A DNA stretch of 42,197 nt from JANXXV01 sp040002435 (lineage in GTDB: Bacteria; Acidobacteriota; Terriglobia; Bryobacterales; Bryobacteraceae): assembly GCA_040002435.1 (NCBI GenBank), contig JBDUEM010000028.1:1-42197 (forward strand), written 5' to 3'. Position numbers and translations under genes: made by a program. Numbering within the stretch: the first letter of the stretch is position 1; every line of letters starts with the position of its first letter. Below the pieces are notes generated by a model. That model did not search any database, was not told the DNA's origin, and was given only the letters and a program-made list of their open reading frames with translations. Positions 1 through 9,000 of this stretch are shown one piece after another.

Positions 1-1109
1 GAATCGTAGCCGGCCTGAAACTCTTCCACGGTTGCTTTACGGCGTCCAGCGTCGAAGAGGGTTTGCGCCAGTTGTGGCCCAACCGACCAGAATCGCGCCG
101 GCCAGTTGAACAGGGTGCCCAGACTGCCGCTTTCGAGGCCAGCACTGGCACTGATGGACAGCGACGGATAGAACGCGGCCTGGGCCAGACCGATGGTGGC
201 GTTCGCCGCTGCCACGCGGCGCTCATTCGCCGCCACGTCGGGACGGCGTTCCAGCAGTTGTGATGGCAGGCTCACCGGAATCGGCGGCGGAGGTCCTTGA
301 ATGGCTGCTTTCGCGATGGTGAGATCGGACGGCGCGTGTCCGGTGAGCACCGCGATCGCATGCTCAAGCTGGGCGCGCGCTACTCCAAGATCAGTCAGCT
401 GGGCGCGCGTAGAATCGTACTGCGTTTGAGCCAGCACCACATCCGCCTTTGAGGCAACGCCGCCGTTGTAGCGGTTCCGGGTCAACTCCACGGCCTTGCG
501 GTAGGCGTCCAAGGTGTTTGTTAGCAGGTCCACGTCCATGTCGAGTGCGCGGAGTTGGAAATAATCAGTGGCCAGTTCGGCTTGCAGGCTGAGACGGGCG
601 TTTTCAACGTCCGCAGCGGCTGCTTGTGCGTTGGTAACTGCGTTTTCCACTGTGAGGCCGACACGGCCCCAGAGATCGGGTTCCCAGGAGGCGGTGATGG
701 GAATGGAGAAGGAGGAATTGACGCCGCTAGTGGACCCGGCACGGGCCCGCCCCGCTCCGCTTGTCGCGATGCCAGGAACCGTGCCGACGGTTGGGAAATA
801 ACCTGCGCGGTTGACACGCACCAGTGCGCGAGCTTGCCGAAACTGCGCTTCCGCCTGTTTCAATGACTCGTTGGAGACACTCACCATGCTCTCCAGCTCC
901 GTCAGCCTGGCGTCGTTAAATAGTTCCCACCAGTTGCCGCGGAGTTCCCCGTCATTGGGTTTGGCAAATTTCCAGCGGTCATTCTCGGTCAACTCCTTGA
1001 ACCCGGAAGGGGTCTGGGGAACCGCCGGCAACTTGTACTTCGGACCCACGCGGCATGCGCTACTCAGAGCCAGGCAAGCAGTGAGCACAACGAGGACATA
1101 TTTTTGCAT
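1..1109 (-). CDS. NodT/OprM-type RND outer-membrane factor lipoprotein (C-terminus beyond window)
   Basis: This is the outer-membrane channel of the tripartite pump encoded upstream on the same strand. About 369 codons are visible and the gene runs off the left edge. The product starts MQKYVLVVLTACLALSSAC, a signal peptide ending in a lipobox with Cys19. It is followed by VGPKYKLP, the usual N-terminus of NodT-family factors. Further on come the two OEP repeats, with typical segments WWELFNDARLTELE, WEPDLWGRV, LLERRPDVAANERRVAAANA and AAFYPSLSISASAG. The ATG lies 2 nt after the stop of the MdtC-like permease, and its ribosome site AGGAG sits inside that gene's end, so the gene is the last of a four-gene operon. 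The order adaptor-RND-RND-OMF matches muxABC-opmB. The family assignment is secure; the transported substrate cannot be read from sequence. Confidence 0.93.
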   Translation of the reverse strand, partial: MQKYVLVVLTACLALSSACRVGPKYKLPAVPQTPSGFKELTENDRWKFAKPNDGELRGNWWELFNDARLTELESMVSVSNESLKQAEAQFRQARALVRVNRAGYFPTVGTVPGIATSGAGRARAGSTSGVNSSFSIPITASWEPDLWGRVGLTVENAVTNAQAAAADVENARLSLQAELATDYFQLRALDMDVDLLTNTLDAYRKAVELTRNRYNGGVASKADVVLAQTQYDSTRAQLTDLGVARAQLEHAIAVLTGHAPSDLTIAKAAIQGPPPPIPVSLPSQLLERRPDVAANERRVAAANATIGLAQAAFYPSLSISASAGLESGSLGTLFNWPARFWSVGPQLAQTLFDAGRRKATVEEFQAGYD

Positions 1110-1111
1110 TC

Positions 1112-4100
1112 TTAATCTCCTGCCGCCGGGGATGGCAGCGGTTGCGTCGCCGGCTTGAAGTGCAGCCGCAGACGATCCATTTCGAGATAGATTACCGGCG
1201 TCGTGAATAACGTCAGCACCTGGCTAAAAATAAGTCCTCCCACAATGGCGATGCCAAGAGGGCGCCGCAGTTCGGATCCTGTTCCATGGCCCAGTGCGAG
1301 CGGAAGGCCGCCCAACATCGCGGCAAGCGTTGTCATCATGATGGGGCGGAACCGCAGCAGGCAGGCCTGGTAGATTGCGTCATATGAGCTCTTGCCCTCT
1401 TTTCGTTCGGCCTCCAGCGCGAAATCGATCATCATGATCGCGTTCTTCTTAACAATCCCGATCAGCAGGATAATTCCAATCAGGGCGATGACGCTCAATT
1501 CGGTCCTGCATAAGAGAAGTGCAAGCAAAGCTCCGACTCCTGCCGAGGGCAACGTGGACAAAATCGTGATGGGGTGTATCAGGCTCTCGTAAAGAATCCC
1601 TAGAACGATGTAGACCGCGATTAACGCCGTCGCGATCAGCACTGGCTCGTTTGCAATCGACTCCTGAAATGCCTGCGCGGTTCCGGAGAATTTGCTTTGC
1701 ACTGTGGCGGGCACGCCAATCTCCAGCTTCGCGCGATCGATTGCGTCCACGGCCTGGCCGAGGGAGACGCCGGGCGCCAGGTTAAACGACATCGTCGACG
1801 ATGGAAATTGTCCCTCGTGAGTAACTGACAGCGGAATCTTACCGGTGGAGAAGTGCGCGATTGCCGATAGCGGCACCACGGCGCCGACGTTAGTGGGTGC
1901 AAGTGTGGCGGCACCCGTATTCGCCGTGTTCACCGCCGCCACGGGAGTGGCAGCATTCACTGTAGGAGGGGCATTAGCCGTGCGCGCGGTCCGCACAGCA
2001 GCCGTTGCCGAGGCTGCCGAGGTTGCCGACAGATTGTCAATAGACGAGGCATTCGCGTTGGAAGTCGCCCTCGTCGAGGAGGTTCCAGAGAGCGCGCCGG
2101 CCGCACTCGTCGTTCCCGCCGATGCGCCGGTGCCGGAGATAGCGCCGAGGCCGATGCTGCGGCCCGTACTGGCGGCAGCGGCACTTCCGGAAACACGGAC
2201 GTAGATGGACTTGAGCGTTTCCGGAGACTGCCAATATTTCGGCGCAACTTCCATCACAACGTGGTACTGGTTGATCGTCGTGTACATCGTGGACACGGGC
2301 CGCTGGCCGAAGGCGTCATAAAGGGTGGCATCAATATCCTGCGCCGTGATTCCCAATCTGGATGCGGTATCCCTGTCGATCACCATCGATGCCTGGAGCC
2401 CTGCGTTCAACTGATCGCTATTTACGTCGGTGAGATCGGGAAGTCCACGAAGGCTGGCTAGAATCCGAGGCGCCCAAACATTCAATTCCCGCAGATCCTG
2501 GCTTTGTATCGTGAACTGGTATTGCGCACCGGAAGATCGCCCGCCGACACGGATATCCTGGACCGGCTGGAGAAACAAAGCCGCGCCAGGAATATTCGCT
2601 GTCTTGTGCCGGATTCTGCCAATGATCTCGTCCACGCCGTCCTTGCGGACATCCAGATCCTTTAACGAAATGAACATGCGGCCGGTATTGGACCCACCCC
2701 CTCCGCCCGTGAACGCCACCACGTTCTCTACGTCCGGATCGGATCTCACCGCGTTCACAAAAGCTTCAAATTTCGGCTTCATCGCCTGGAAGGAAATGTT
2801 CTGCCGCGCCTGAATCATTCCTGACATACGCCCGGTATCCTGCTGCGGGAAGAAGCCCTTTGGAATAACGGTATACAGGTACACATTCAAGCCCACGGTC
2901 GCCGCCATAATCAACAGTGTGAAAATGGGGTGCTTCAGCACCACCCGCAGCATGGACCCGTAGGTCTTCAGCATCCAGTCGAAAATTGCTTCGCTTGCGC
3001 GGTAAATGCGGCCGTGCTGTCCTGTGTCTCGCTGCAGGAAGCGCGCGCTTAACATCGGAGTGGTGGTGAGTGAGATCACCATGGAAACCATGATCGCGAT
3101 AGACAACGTCACGGCGAATTCGCGAAAGAGACGGCCCACAATCCCGCCCATCAGCAATATGGGAATAAACACCGCGATGAGCGACACACTCATTGAAACC
3201 ACGGTAAATCCCACTTGTCTGGCTCCGCGAATCGCGGCATCCATGGGGCTCACCCCTTCTTCCAGATGACGGGCGATGTTCTCGATCACCACAATGGCGT
3301 CATCGACGACAAAGCCCGTGGAAATGGTGAGCGCCATCAGTGACAGATTGTCGAGACTGTAGCCGATGAGGTACATGATGCCGAACGTTCCCAGCAGAGA
3401 GAGCGGAACAGCGATGCTGGGAATGAAGGTCGCCCACGCATTCCGCAGAAAGGCGAACACCACCAGCACCACCAGGCCGATCGAGATCATCATCGAAACT
3501 TCTACGTCGTGGACCGAGGCGCGAATCGTGGTTGTCCGGTCCATCATCACGGACAATTGCATCGAAGGAGGGATGGACGCCTGCAGTTGCGGCATGAGTG
3601 CGCGGACGCGGTCGACTGTGTCGATGATGTTGGCCGCCGGCTGGCGGAAGATGATCACCAGGACAGCGGGTCTGCCGTTGGCCGATCCTGCATTGCGCAG
3701 ATCCTCCACGGAATCCGTCACCTCCCCCAGGTCAGAGACGCGCACGGGCGCACCGCCGCGGTAGGCGACAATCAGCGGTATGTAATCCTTGGCCTTCAAC
3801 AACTGATCTGTGGTGTGAAGTTGATAGGTCTGCGTACTGTTGGAGATGGCGCCCTTCGGACTGTTGGCGTTCGCATTCGACAAAACCGTACGGATCTGTT
3901 CCAGGCCGATTCCGTAGCGGTTGGCAGCCGTTGGGTTCAATTCCACCCTGACCGAAGGGAGGGAGCTGCCGCCCACGAGGACCTGCCCTACTCCTTCCAC
4001 CTGGGAAAGCTTCTGGGCAAAGATAGACGAGGCGACGTCGTACATTTGCGCCTGATTCACGATCCCGGAAGTCATCGCCATGATGAGAACAGGGGCATCC

Positions 4101-4501
4101 GCCGGATTCACCTTTCGATAACGCGGGTTGTTCGGCAGATTCGCGGGAAGGTTGCCGCGGGCCGCATTGATGGCCGCCTGCACATCGCGTGCGGCCGCAT
4201 CGATATTTCTGCTCAGGTCGAACTGCAGTGTGATGCCGGTGTTGCCCAGGCTGCTCGACGACGTCATCTCGGTCACTCCGGCGATATGCCCGAACTGCCG
4301 CTCGAGCGGGGTTGCTACCGACGAGGCCATGGTCTCCGGACTGGCGCCCGGCAGGCCCGCACTGACGCTGATGGTTGGGAAGTCTACCTGCGGCAGCGGC
4401 GAAACCGGCAGTAACCGGAAGCCAAGAACGCCGGTGAGCGCCACGGCCGCCGTCAGCAGCGCGGTGGCGACGGGACGCCGGATGAACGCTTCGGAAATCA
4501 T
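1112..4501 (-). CDS. mdtC: HAE1 RND multidrug permease, MdtC/MuxC-like, with long Ala/Ser/Thr-rich insertion
   Basis: This is an inner-membrane proton-driven drug exporter of 1129 aa, about 90 aa longer than usual for MdtC. The N-terminus (AFIRRPVATALLTAAVALTG) is TM1. The proton-relay pair in TM4 is visible as VVDDAIVVIEN (Asp400-Asp401), and the late segment IGIVKKNAIMMIDFALEAER is conserved. It is the second of two paralogous permeases and its ATG overlaps the TGA of the first by 4 bp (ATGA), so the two are translationally coupled. MdtB and MdtC are known to form a heterotrimer, and the same is inferred here. The odd feature is at residues about 773-871: a low-complexity stretch of Ala, Ser, Thr, Asn and Gly lying between the YVRVSG strand and VVPLSAIAHF. 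The sister permease has only a short loop there. The insert keeps frame, and the gene is otherwise intact. Confidence 0.95.
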   Translation of the reverse strand: MISEAFIRRPVATALLTAAVALTGVLGFRLLPVSPLPQVDFPTISVSAGLPGASPETMASSVATPLERQFGHIAGVTEMTSSSSLGNTGITLQFDLSRNIDAAARDVQAAINAARGNLPANLPNNPRYRKVNPADAPVLIMAMTSGIVNQAQMYDVASSIFAQKLSQVEGVGQVLVGGSSLPSVRVELNPTAANRYGIGLEQIRTVLSNANANSPKGAISNSTQTYQLHTTDQLLKAKDYIPLIVAYRGGAPVRVSDLGEVTDSVEDLRNAGSANGRPAVLVIIFRQPAANIIDTVDRVRALMPQLQASIPPSMQLSVMMDRTTTIRASVHDVEVSMMISIGLVVLVVFAFLRNAWATFIPSIAVPLSLLGTFGIMYLIGYSLDNLSLMALTISTGFVVDDAIVVIENIARHLEEGVSPMDAAIRGARQVGFTVVSMSVSLIAVFIPILLMGGIVGRLFREFAVTLSIAIMVSMVISLTTTPMLSARFLQRDTGQHGRIYRASEAIFDWMLKTYGSMLRVVLKHPIFTLLIMAATVGLNVYLYTVIPKGFFPQQDTGRMSGMIQARQNISFQAMKPKFEAFVNAVRSDPDVENVVAFTGGGGGSNTGRMFISLKDLDVRKDGVDEIIGRIRHKTANIPGAALFLQPVQDIRVGGRSSGAQYQFTIQSQDLRELNVWAPRILASLRGLPDLTDVNSDQLNAGLQASMVIDRDTASRLGITAQDIDATLYDAFGQRPVSTMYTTINQYHVVMEVAPKYWQSPETLKSIYVRVSGSAAAASTGRSIGLGAISGTGASAGTTSAAGALSGTSSTRATSNANASSIDNLSATSAASATAAVRTARTANAPPTVNAATPVAAVNTANTGAATLAPTNVGAVVPLSAIAHFSTGKIPLSVTHEGQFPSSTMSFNLAPGVSLGQAVDAIDRAKLEIGVPATVQSKFSGTAQAFQESIANEPVLIATALIAVYIVLGILYESLIHPITILSTLPSAGVGALLALLLCRTELSVIALIGIILLIGIVKKNAIMMIDFALEAERKEGKSSYDAIYQACLLRFRPIMMTTLAAMLGGLPLALGHGTGSELRRPLGIAIVGGLIFSQVLTLFTTPVIYLEMDRLRLHFKPATQPLPSPAAGD
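1889..2185 (-). repeat. Low-complexity coding insert in the MdtC-like permease
   Basis: These codons (residues about 773-871) encode an Ala/Ser/Thr/Gly/Asn-rich run with almost no charged or bulky residues. Short patterns such as SGT, TSA and NTA recur without a strict period. The paralogue next door has about a dozen residues (SNGTQAPLASMTRP) at the equivalent place. The flanking sequence (YVRVSG before, VGAVVPLSAIAHF after) aligns well with other RND permeases, so the insertion boundaries are clear. By analogy with AcrB it would sit in the periplasmic docking region near the adaptor/OMF interface; that placement is inferred. Confidence 0.8.
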
Positions 4502-7500
4502 GACATGCCCGGCAACATCAGTTGCTCTCCGGCCTTCTGTTTCCGGCGATTGGCGAACCAGGTGCCGACACGGTCAAAGGCCAGATAAATTACCGGAGTG
4601 GTGAAGAGTGTCAGGATCTGGCTGAAGATAAGCCCGCCGATAATGGTGATGCCCAGAGGGCGGCGCAGTTCGGACCCTGTGCCGCTCCCGAACGCCAGGG
4701 GTACAGCGCCCAGCAAAGCCGCCATGGTAGTCATCATGATCGGGCGGAACCGCAGCAGACACGCCTGGTAGATCGATTCCTCCGGCGACTTCCCTTCCTT
4801 GCGCTCGGCCTCCAGCGCGAAGTCGATCATCATGATCGCGTTCTTCTTTACGATGCCGATCAGCAGGATGATGCCGATGAGCGCGATGATATCCAGGTCG
4901 TGCCCTGTCAAAAACAGCGCGATGATGGCGCCCACGCCGGCCGAAGGCAGCGTCGAAAGAATCGTGATGGGATGGATGTAGCTTTCATACAACACCCCGA
5001 GCACAATATAGACGGTAACCAGGGCCGCCAGGATGAGAAGTGCTTCGTTGGCGAGCGAATTTTGAAACGCCGCCGCCGTGCCCTGGAAGGTGGTCTCGAT
5101 ACTCGCCGGCATTCCCAATTTCTTCGTGGTAGTGTTGATCTCTTCTACTGCCTTGCCCAGCGACGCATCTCGCGCCAGATTGAAAGACAGCGTCACAGCG
5201 GGGAACTGCCCCTGATGATTCACCGTCAGCGGGACGGAAATGAAATTAGGCCGTGTCATGGAAGCCAGGGGAGCCTGTGTTCCATTGGAAGTGCGGACGT
5301 AGAGATCGCGCAGTGCCGCCGGACCCTGCTTCCACCCGGGCATCGTCTCCAGCACCACGTGATACTGATTCAACTGCGTGAAGATGGTCGAGACCTGCCG
5401 CTGGCCGAACGCATCGTACAGGGTATCGTCAATGTTTTGCGGCGTAATTCCGAAGCGGGAAGCGGTGTCGCGGTCGAGGTCGAGCCGGATACCTTTCCCG
5501 TCGTTTTGTTGATCGCTGGCAACATCACGCAGTTCGGGGATCTTGCTCAGGGCGGTCACCAGGCGCGGCGCCCAGGTAGCAAGATCGGCCGCGCTCGGCG
5601 ACTCCAGCGAATACTGATACTGCGTCCGGCTGATGCGGTTCTCCACTGTGAGATCCTGCAGGGGCTGCATATATAGGGTGATGCCTTCCACCCGCGCCAG
5701 CTTTGGCGTTAAACGCCGGATGATCTCCGAAGCGTTCGCATCGCGGTCTTCCAGCGGCTTCAATGAAATCTGGATGCGGCCGCTGTTTGGCGTTGGATTC
5801 AACCCGTCCACGCCGATAAACGAGGAGATGGTATCGACGGCCGGATCCTGCTTGATAACCGCAGCGAGTTCCTGCTGCTGTTTTGCCATCGCGCCGAAGG
5901 AAATGTCCTGCGGCCCTTCTGAAATGCCTAGAATGGCGCCAGTATCCTGCACCGGGAAGAAGCCCTTCGGCACGATGATGTAGAGAACCACTGTAGCCAC
6001 CAGAGTGGCGAATGCCACCATCATGGTGGCGGTTTGATGCCGCAGCACGAAGCGCAGCATGTCGCCGTATTTCTCGATGGTCTTCTCGAACATGTTCTCC
6101 GATATCCGATAGAGCCGCCCGCGCGAGCTGTCCGGCTTGTGCTTGAGAAGCTTGGCGGACATCATCGGCGTCAGAGTAAGGGAAACAATCGCCGACATCA
6201 CAATGGTGACTGCCAGCGTCACCGCGAACTCGCGGAAGAGCCTTCCGACAATGTCCGCCATGAACAGCAGGGGAATCAGGACGGCAATGAGGGACACTGT
6301 CAAGGACACGATCGTGAAGCCGATCTCGGCCGATCCCTTTAAAGCGGCATCCAGCGGCTTCTCGCCCATCTCGATGTATCGCGAAATGTTCTCGATCATC
6401 ACAATCGCATCGTCGACCACGAAACCGGTGGAGATGGTGAGCGCCATTAGCGAAAGATTGTCCAGGCTGTAGCCAAGCAGGTACATCACTCCGAATGTGC
6501 CGACGATGGAGAGCGGCACCGCGATGCTGGGAATAATCGTGGCGGAAACGCTGCGCAGGAACACGAAAATCACTAGAATGACCAGTCCGATGGTGACCAT
6601 CAACTCGAATTCGACATCGTGTACCGAAGCGCGGATGGTTGCGGTGCGATCCGAAACAACGGAAAGCTGCACCGTCGGCGGCAGCGCCGCTTTCAACTGC
6701 GGCAGCACCTGGTTGATCTTGTCCACCACGCCGATAATATTGGTCCCGGGTTGCCGCTGAATATTTAAGATGACGGCGGGCGTCAGATCCTTCCAGGCCG
6801 CCTGCTCCACGTTCTCCGCGCTGTCAATGATTGTGGCGACGTCGGAGAGGCGTACCGGCGCGCCGTTGCGGTAGGCGACGATGATGGGTGCATACTGCGC
6901 TCCGGAAAGCAGCTGATCGTTCGCGGTGATAGTCCATGCCTGCTGTGGGCCATCCAGGTTGCCTTTCGCCTGGTTCACATTCGCCTGGCTGAGAGCCGTG
7001 CGCAGATCTTCCAGACTCATTCCGTAGGAAGCCAGTGCAGTGGGATTCGCCTGCACGCGGACCGCGGGGCGCTGGCCGCCGCTGATGCTGACCAAGCCAA
7101 CTCCCGGAAGCTGAGACACCTTCTGGGCCAGGCGCGTGTCCGCCAGTTCCTGCACCTTCGGAAGCGGCAGCACGTTCGAAGTCAGCGCCAGCGTCAGGAT
7201 GGGTGCGTCGGCGGGATTCGTCTTGCTGTAGATCGGGGGATTCGGCAGATCCCTGGGAAGGTAGGTCCCCGAAGCGTTGATCGCGGCCTGCACTTCCTGC
7301 TCCGCGATATCGATGTTCAGATCGAGTGAAAACTGCAGCGTGATCAGGGAGCTGCCGTACGAACTGGTGGAAGTCATCTGGTTCAGCCCGGGGACCTGGC
7401 CGAATTGCCTTTCCAGCGGTGCCGTGACGGCTGACGTCATCACCTCCGGGCTGGCCCCTGGGTAGAACGTCTGCACCTGAATCGTTGGATAGTCGACTTG

Positions 7501-7614
7501 GGGCAGCGCCGAGATCGGTAGTTGGCGATACGCGATGATGCCGACCAGCACCAGCCCGGCCATCAGGAGAGCGGTCGCTACCGGCCGCAGGATGAAAATT
7601 CTCGACGGACTCAT
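4498..7614 (-). CDS. mdtB: HAE1 RND multidrug permease, MdtB/MuxB-like
   Basis: This is an inner-membrane RND exporter of 1038 aa, the normal family length. It begins MSPSRIFILRPVATALLMAG (TM1) followed by the conserved SALPQVDYPTIQVQTFYPGA region. The TM4 proton-relay motif is VVDDAIVMIEN with Asp401-Asp402, and the C-terminal half has LLIGIVKKNAIMMIDFALEA. The ATG overlaps the adaptor stop by 4 bp and the stop overlaps the next permease start by 4 bp, so all three are one coupled unit. It is a clear paralogue of the downstream permease: stretches of DNA around 1400-1450 and 4800-4860 are nearly identical. It probably partners that protein in a heterotrimer, as known for MdtBC and MuxBC. Substrate is unknown. 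Confidence 0.96.
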   Translation of the reverse strand: MSPSRIFILRPVATALLMAGLVLVGIIAYRQLPISALPQVDYPTIQVQTFYPGASPEVMTSAVTAPLERQFGQVPGLNQMTSTSSYGSSLITLQFSLDLNIDIAEQEVQAAINASGTYLPRDLPNPPIYSKTNPADAPILTLALTSNVLPLPKVQELADTRLAQKVSQLPGVGLVSISGGQRPAVRVQANPTALASYGMSLEDLRTALSQANVNQAKGNLDGPQQAWTITANDQLLSGAQYAPIIVAYRNGAPVRLSDVATIIDSAENVEQAAWKDLTPAVILNIQRQPGTNIIGVVDKINQVLPQLKAALPPTVQLSVVSDRTATIRASVHDVEFELMVTIGLVILVIFVFLRSVSATIIPSIAVPLSIVGTFGVMYLLGYSLDNLSLMALTISTGFVVDDAIVMIENISRYIEMGEKPLDAALKGSAEIGFTIVSLTVSLIAVLIPLLFMADIVGRLFREFAVTLAVTIVMSAIVSLTLTPMMSAKLLKHKPDSSRGRLYRISENMFEKTIEKYGDMLRFVLRHQTATMMVAFATLVATVVLYIIVPKGFFPVQDTGAILGISEGPQDISFGAMAKQQQELAAVIKQDPAVDTISSFIGVDGLNPTPNSGRIQISLKPLEDRDANASEIIRRLTPKLARVEGITLYMQPLQDLTVENRISRTQYQYSLESPSAADLATWAPRLVTALSKIPELRDVASDQQNDGKGIRLDLDRDTASRFGITPQNIDDTLYDAFGQRQVSTIFTQLNQYHVVLETMPGWKQGPAALRDLYVRTSNGTQAPLASMTRPNFISVPLTVNHQGQFPAVTLSFNLARDASLGKAVEEINTTTKKLGMPASIETTFQGTAAAFQNSLANEALLILAALVTVYIVLGVLYESYIHPITILSTLPSAGVGAIIALFLTGHDLDIIALIGIILLIGIVKKNAIMMIDFALEAERKEGKSPEESIYQACLLRFRPIMMTTMAALLGAVPLAFGSGTGSELRRPLGITIIGGLIFSQILTLFTTPVIYLAFDRVGTWFANRRKQKAGEQLMLPGMS

Positions 7615-8828
7615 GAGACAGGCGTCACGGCCGCGCCGGAATTCTTTCCGCGAACTCGCACCTTACTGCCGGCCTGGAGACGATCCGAGCCGTCTGTCAC
7701 CACCACTTCACCCGCTTGCAAGCCCTTGGCGATTGAGGTGTCGTTGGCTTCCGTGACTCCCAGTTGCACGGGCCTCACTTCCACGGTCTGATCCGCCTTC
7801 ACAACATAAACGAACGTGCCTTGCTGTCCGCGCTGAATGGCGACGGCGGGAATGAGAACCTGATTGTGCTGCGTTTCCACCAGCAGCCGGATATTTACGA
7901 ACTGATTCGGAAAGAGGGCACTGTCCCGATTCTCAAACACCGCTTTCAGACGCGACGTTCCGGTTTGCGGATCAATCTGATTATCGAACGTCAGCAAGCG
8001 TCCGTCCGCCAGCTTGACGGTACGATCCCTGTTGAATGCTTGCACCGGAAGCGTGGCGCCGCCGCGAAGCTTATTTCGAACCGCAGGCAGATTGTCTTCA
8101 GGGATGGTGAAGAGGACGGCAATGGGCTGCAACTGCGTGATGACCACGATTCCGTTTGCATCGCTGGCGTGCACGATATTGCCCGGGTCGACAAGCCGCA
8201 AACCGATGCGGCCACTGATGGGAGCCGTGATTCTGGCGTAGGTCAACTGGAGCTTGGCGGTGTCCATTGCCGCCTGGTCCTGTTTTACCGTTCCTTCATA
8301 CTGGGCCACCAGCGCACGTTGTGTGTCCAGTTGTTGTTTCGGAATTGCATCCTGGGATAGCAGCGTCTGATAGCGGGCCAAGTCAAGCCGGGCATTCGAC
8401 AGCAGGGCCTGGTCTCGGGCCATCTGACCTTCAGCCTGCTCCAGCTGCACCTGGTAGGGACGAGGGTCGATCTGGGCGAGAAGCTCGCCCTGTTTAATGG
8501 AATCGCCTTCGCGCACAGGCATACTCATCAGTTCGCCGTCCACGCGGCTGCGTACCGTAACGGTATAGAACGCGTTGACGGCGCCCAGACCGTCAAGATA
8601 GACGGGAATATTCCCGAGGCGTGCTTTCGCGGCGGCGACGGGAGTTTCTTGAGCTTGTCCCCTGCCGCCTCCGCCCTCGCGGCCTTTATCGGCAGAGTTC
8701 GCGCTTTGCTTGTCCTGCGAGAGGACAGTGCGGCCATGGTAGATCCACCATCCGATTCCCAGCGCAGCAATCGCCGCTAGCCAAATCAGTTTCGAACGGG
8801 CGGGAGGATTAGCAGACGGGGCGGGCAT
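7611..8828 (-). CDS. mdtA: RND periplasmic adaptor (membrane fusion protein), MdtA/MuxA-like
   Basis: This is the periplasmic adaptor that joins the two permeases to the outer-membrane factor (405 aa). A single N-terminal anchor lies at about residues 13-31 (KLIWLAAIAALGIGWWIYHG) without a lipobox Cys. It is followed by a Gly/Arg-rich linker, then the split lipoyl domain (SRVDGELMSMPVREGDSIKQ), an alpha-helical hairpin rich in Gln/Ala, the second lipoyl half (ITAPISGRIGLRLVDPG) and the C-terminal barrel (LKAVFENRDSALFPNQFVN). It is the first gene of the operon, and its TGA overlaps the next ATG. An imperfect palindrome lies 34-45 bp upstream and may be the operator of a TetR-type repressor that is not encoded in the window. 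Confidence 0.95.
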   Translation of the reverse strand: MPAPSANPPARSKLIWLAAIAALGIGWWIYHGRTVLSQDKQSANSADKGREGGGGRGQAQETPVAAAKARLGNIPVYLDGLGAVNAFYTVTVRSRVDGELMSMPVREGDSIKQGELLAQIDPRPYQVQLEQAEGQMARDQALLSNARLDLARYQTLLSQDAIPKQQLDTQRALVAQYEGTVKQDQAAMDTAKLQLTYARITAPISGRIGLRLVDPGNIVHASDANGIVVITQLQPIAVLFTIPEDNLPAVRNKLRGGATLPVQAFNRDRTVKLADGRLLTFDNQIDPQTGTSRLKAVFENRDSALFPNQFVNIRLLVETQHNQVLIPAVAIQRGQQGTFVYVVKADQTVEVRPVQLGVTEANDTSIAKGLQAGEVVVTDGSDRLQAGSKVRVRGKNSGAAVTPVS

Positions 8829-8861
8829 GGTGGTAGCGGAATACTAAACGCTCATATCTCA

Positions 8862-8873
8862 CTAATCGGTTAG
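8862..8873. promoter_or_regulatory. Operator-like palindrome in front of the mdtABC-type operon
   Basis: CTAATCGGTTAG has CTAA/TTAG arms and a CG centre, with one mismatched pair. It sits 34 bp upstream of the adaptor start. Read on the minus strand it falls between a possible -35 (TTGGTC) and a weak -10 (about AGATAT). Short palindromes in such a place are typical of TetR/AcrR repressor sites on pump operons. The repressor identity is inferred only. Confidence 0.4.
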
Positions 8874-8927
8874 ATGGACCAAAGCGGAAACTGTTTACGC
8901 CTTTTTTTTGAACTTATTGCTGTAACC

Positions 8928-8956
8928 TTGAGCCCGTTCAGTAACGCCCTTATAGT
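8928..8956 (+). promoter_or_regulatory. Sigma-70-like promoter for the SnoaL-like gene
   Basis: TTGAGC and TATAGT are separated by exactly 17 bp, matching the -35 and -10 consensus at 4/6 and 5/6 positions. Transcription would start near 8963 and give a leader of about 38 nt before the ATG at 9001. No good Shine-Dalgarno is visible in that leader. Confidence 0.5.
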
Positions 8957-9000
8957 GGTTTGCGCCCATATTCACTGCATTCCGGTGCTATCCTCACTGC

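Noticed and set aside
3509..4414. Long plus-strand open frame opposite the MdtC-like permease
   Set aside because: It is antisense to a well-supported gene, rich in Arg/His/Asp, without domains; a third-position GC shadow.
4522..5676. 384-codon plus-strand open frame opposite the MdtB-like permease
   Set aside because: Composition (Arg/Gln/Asp/His rich) is typical of antisense shadows in GC-rich genomes, and the opposite frame is a clear RND protein.
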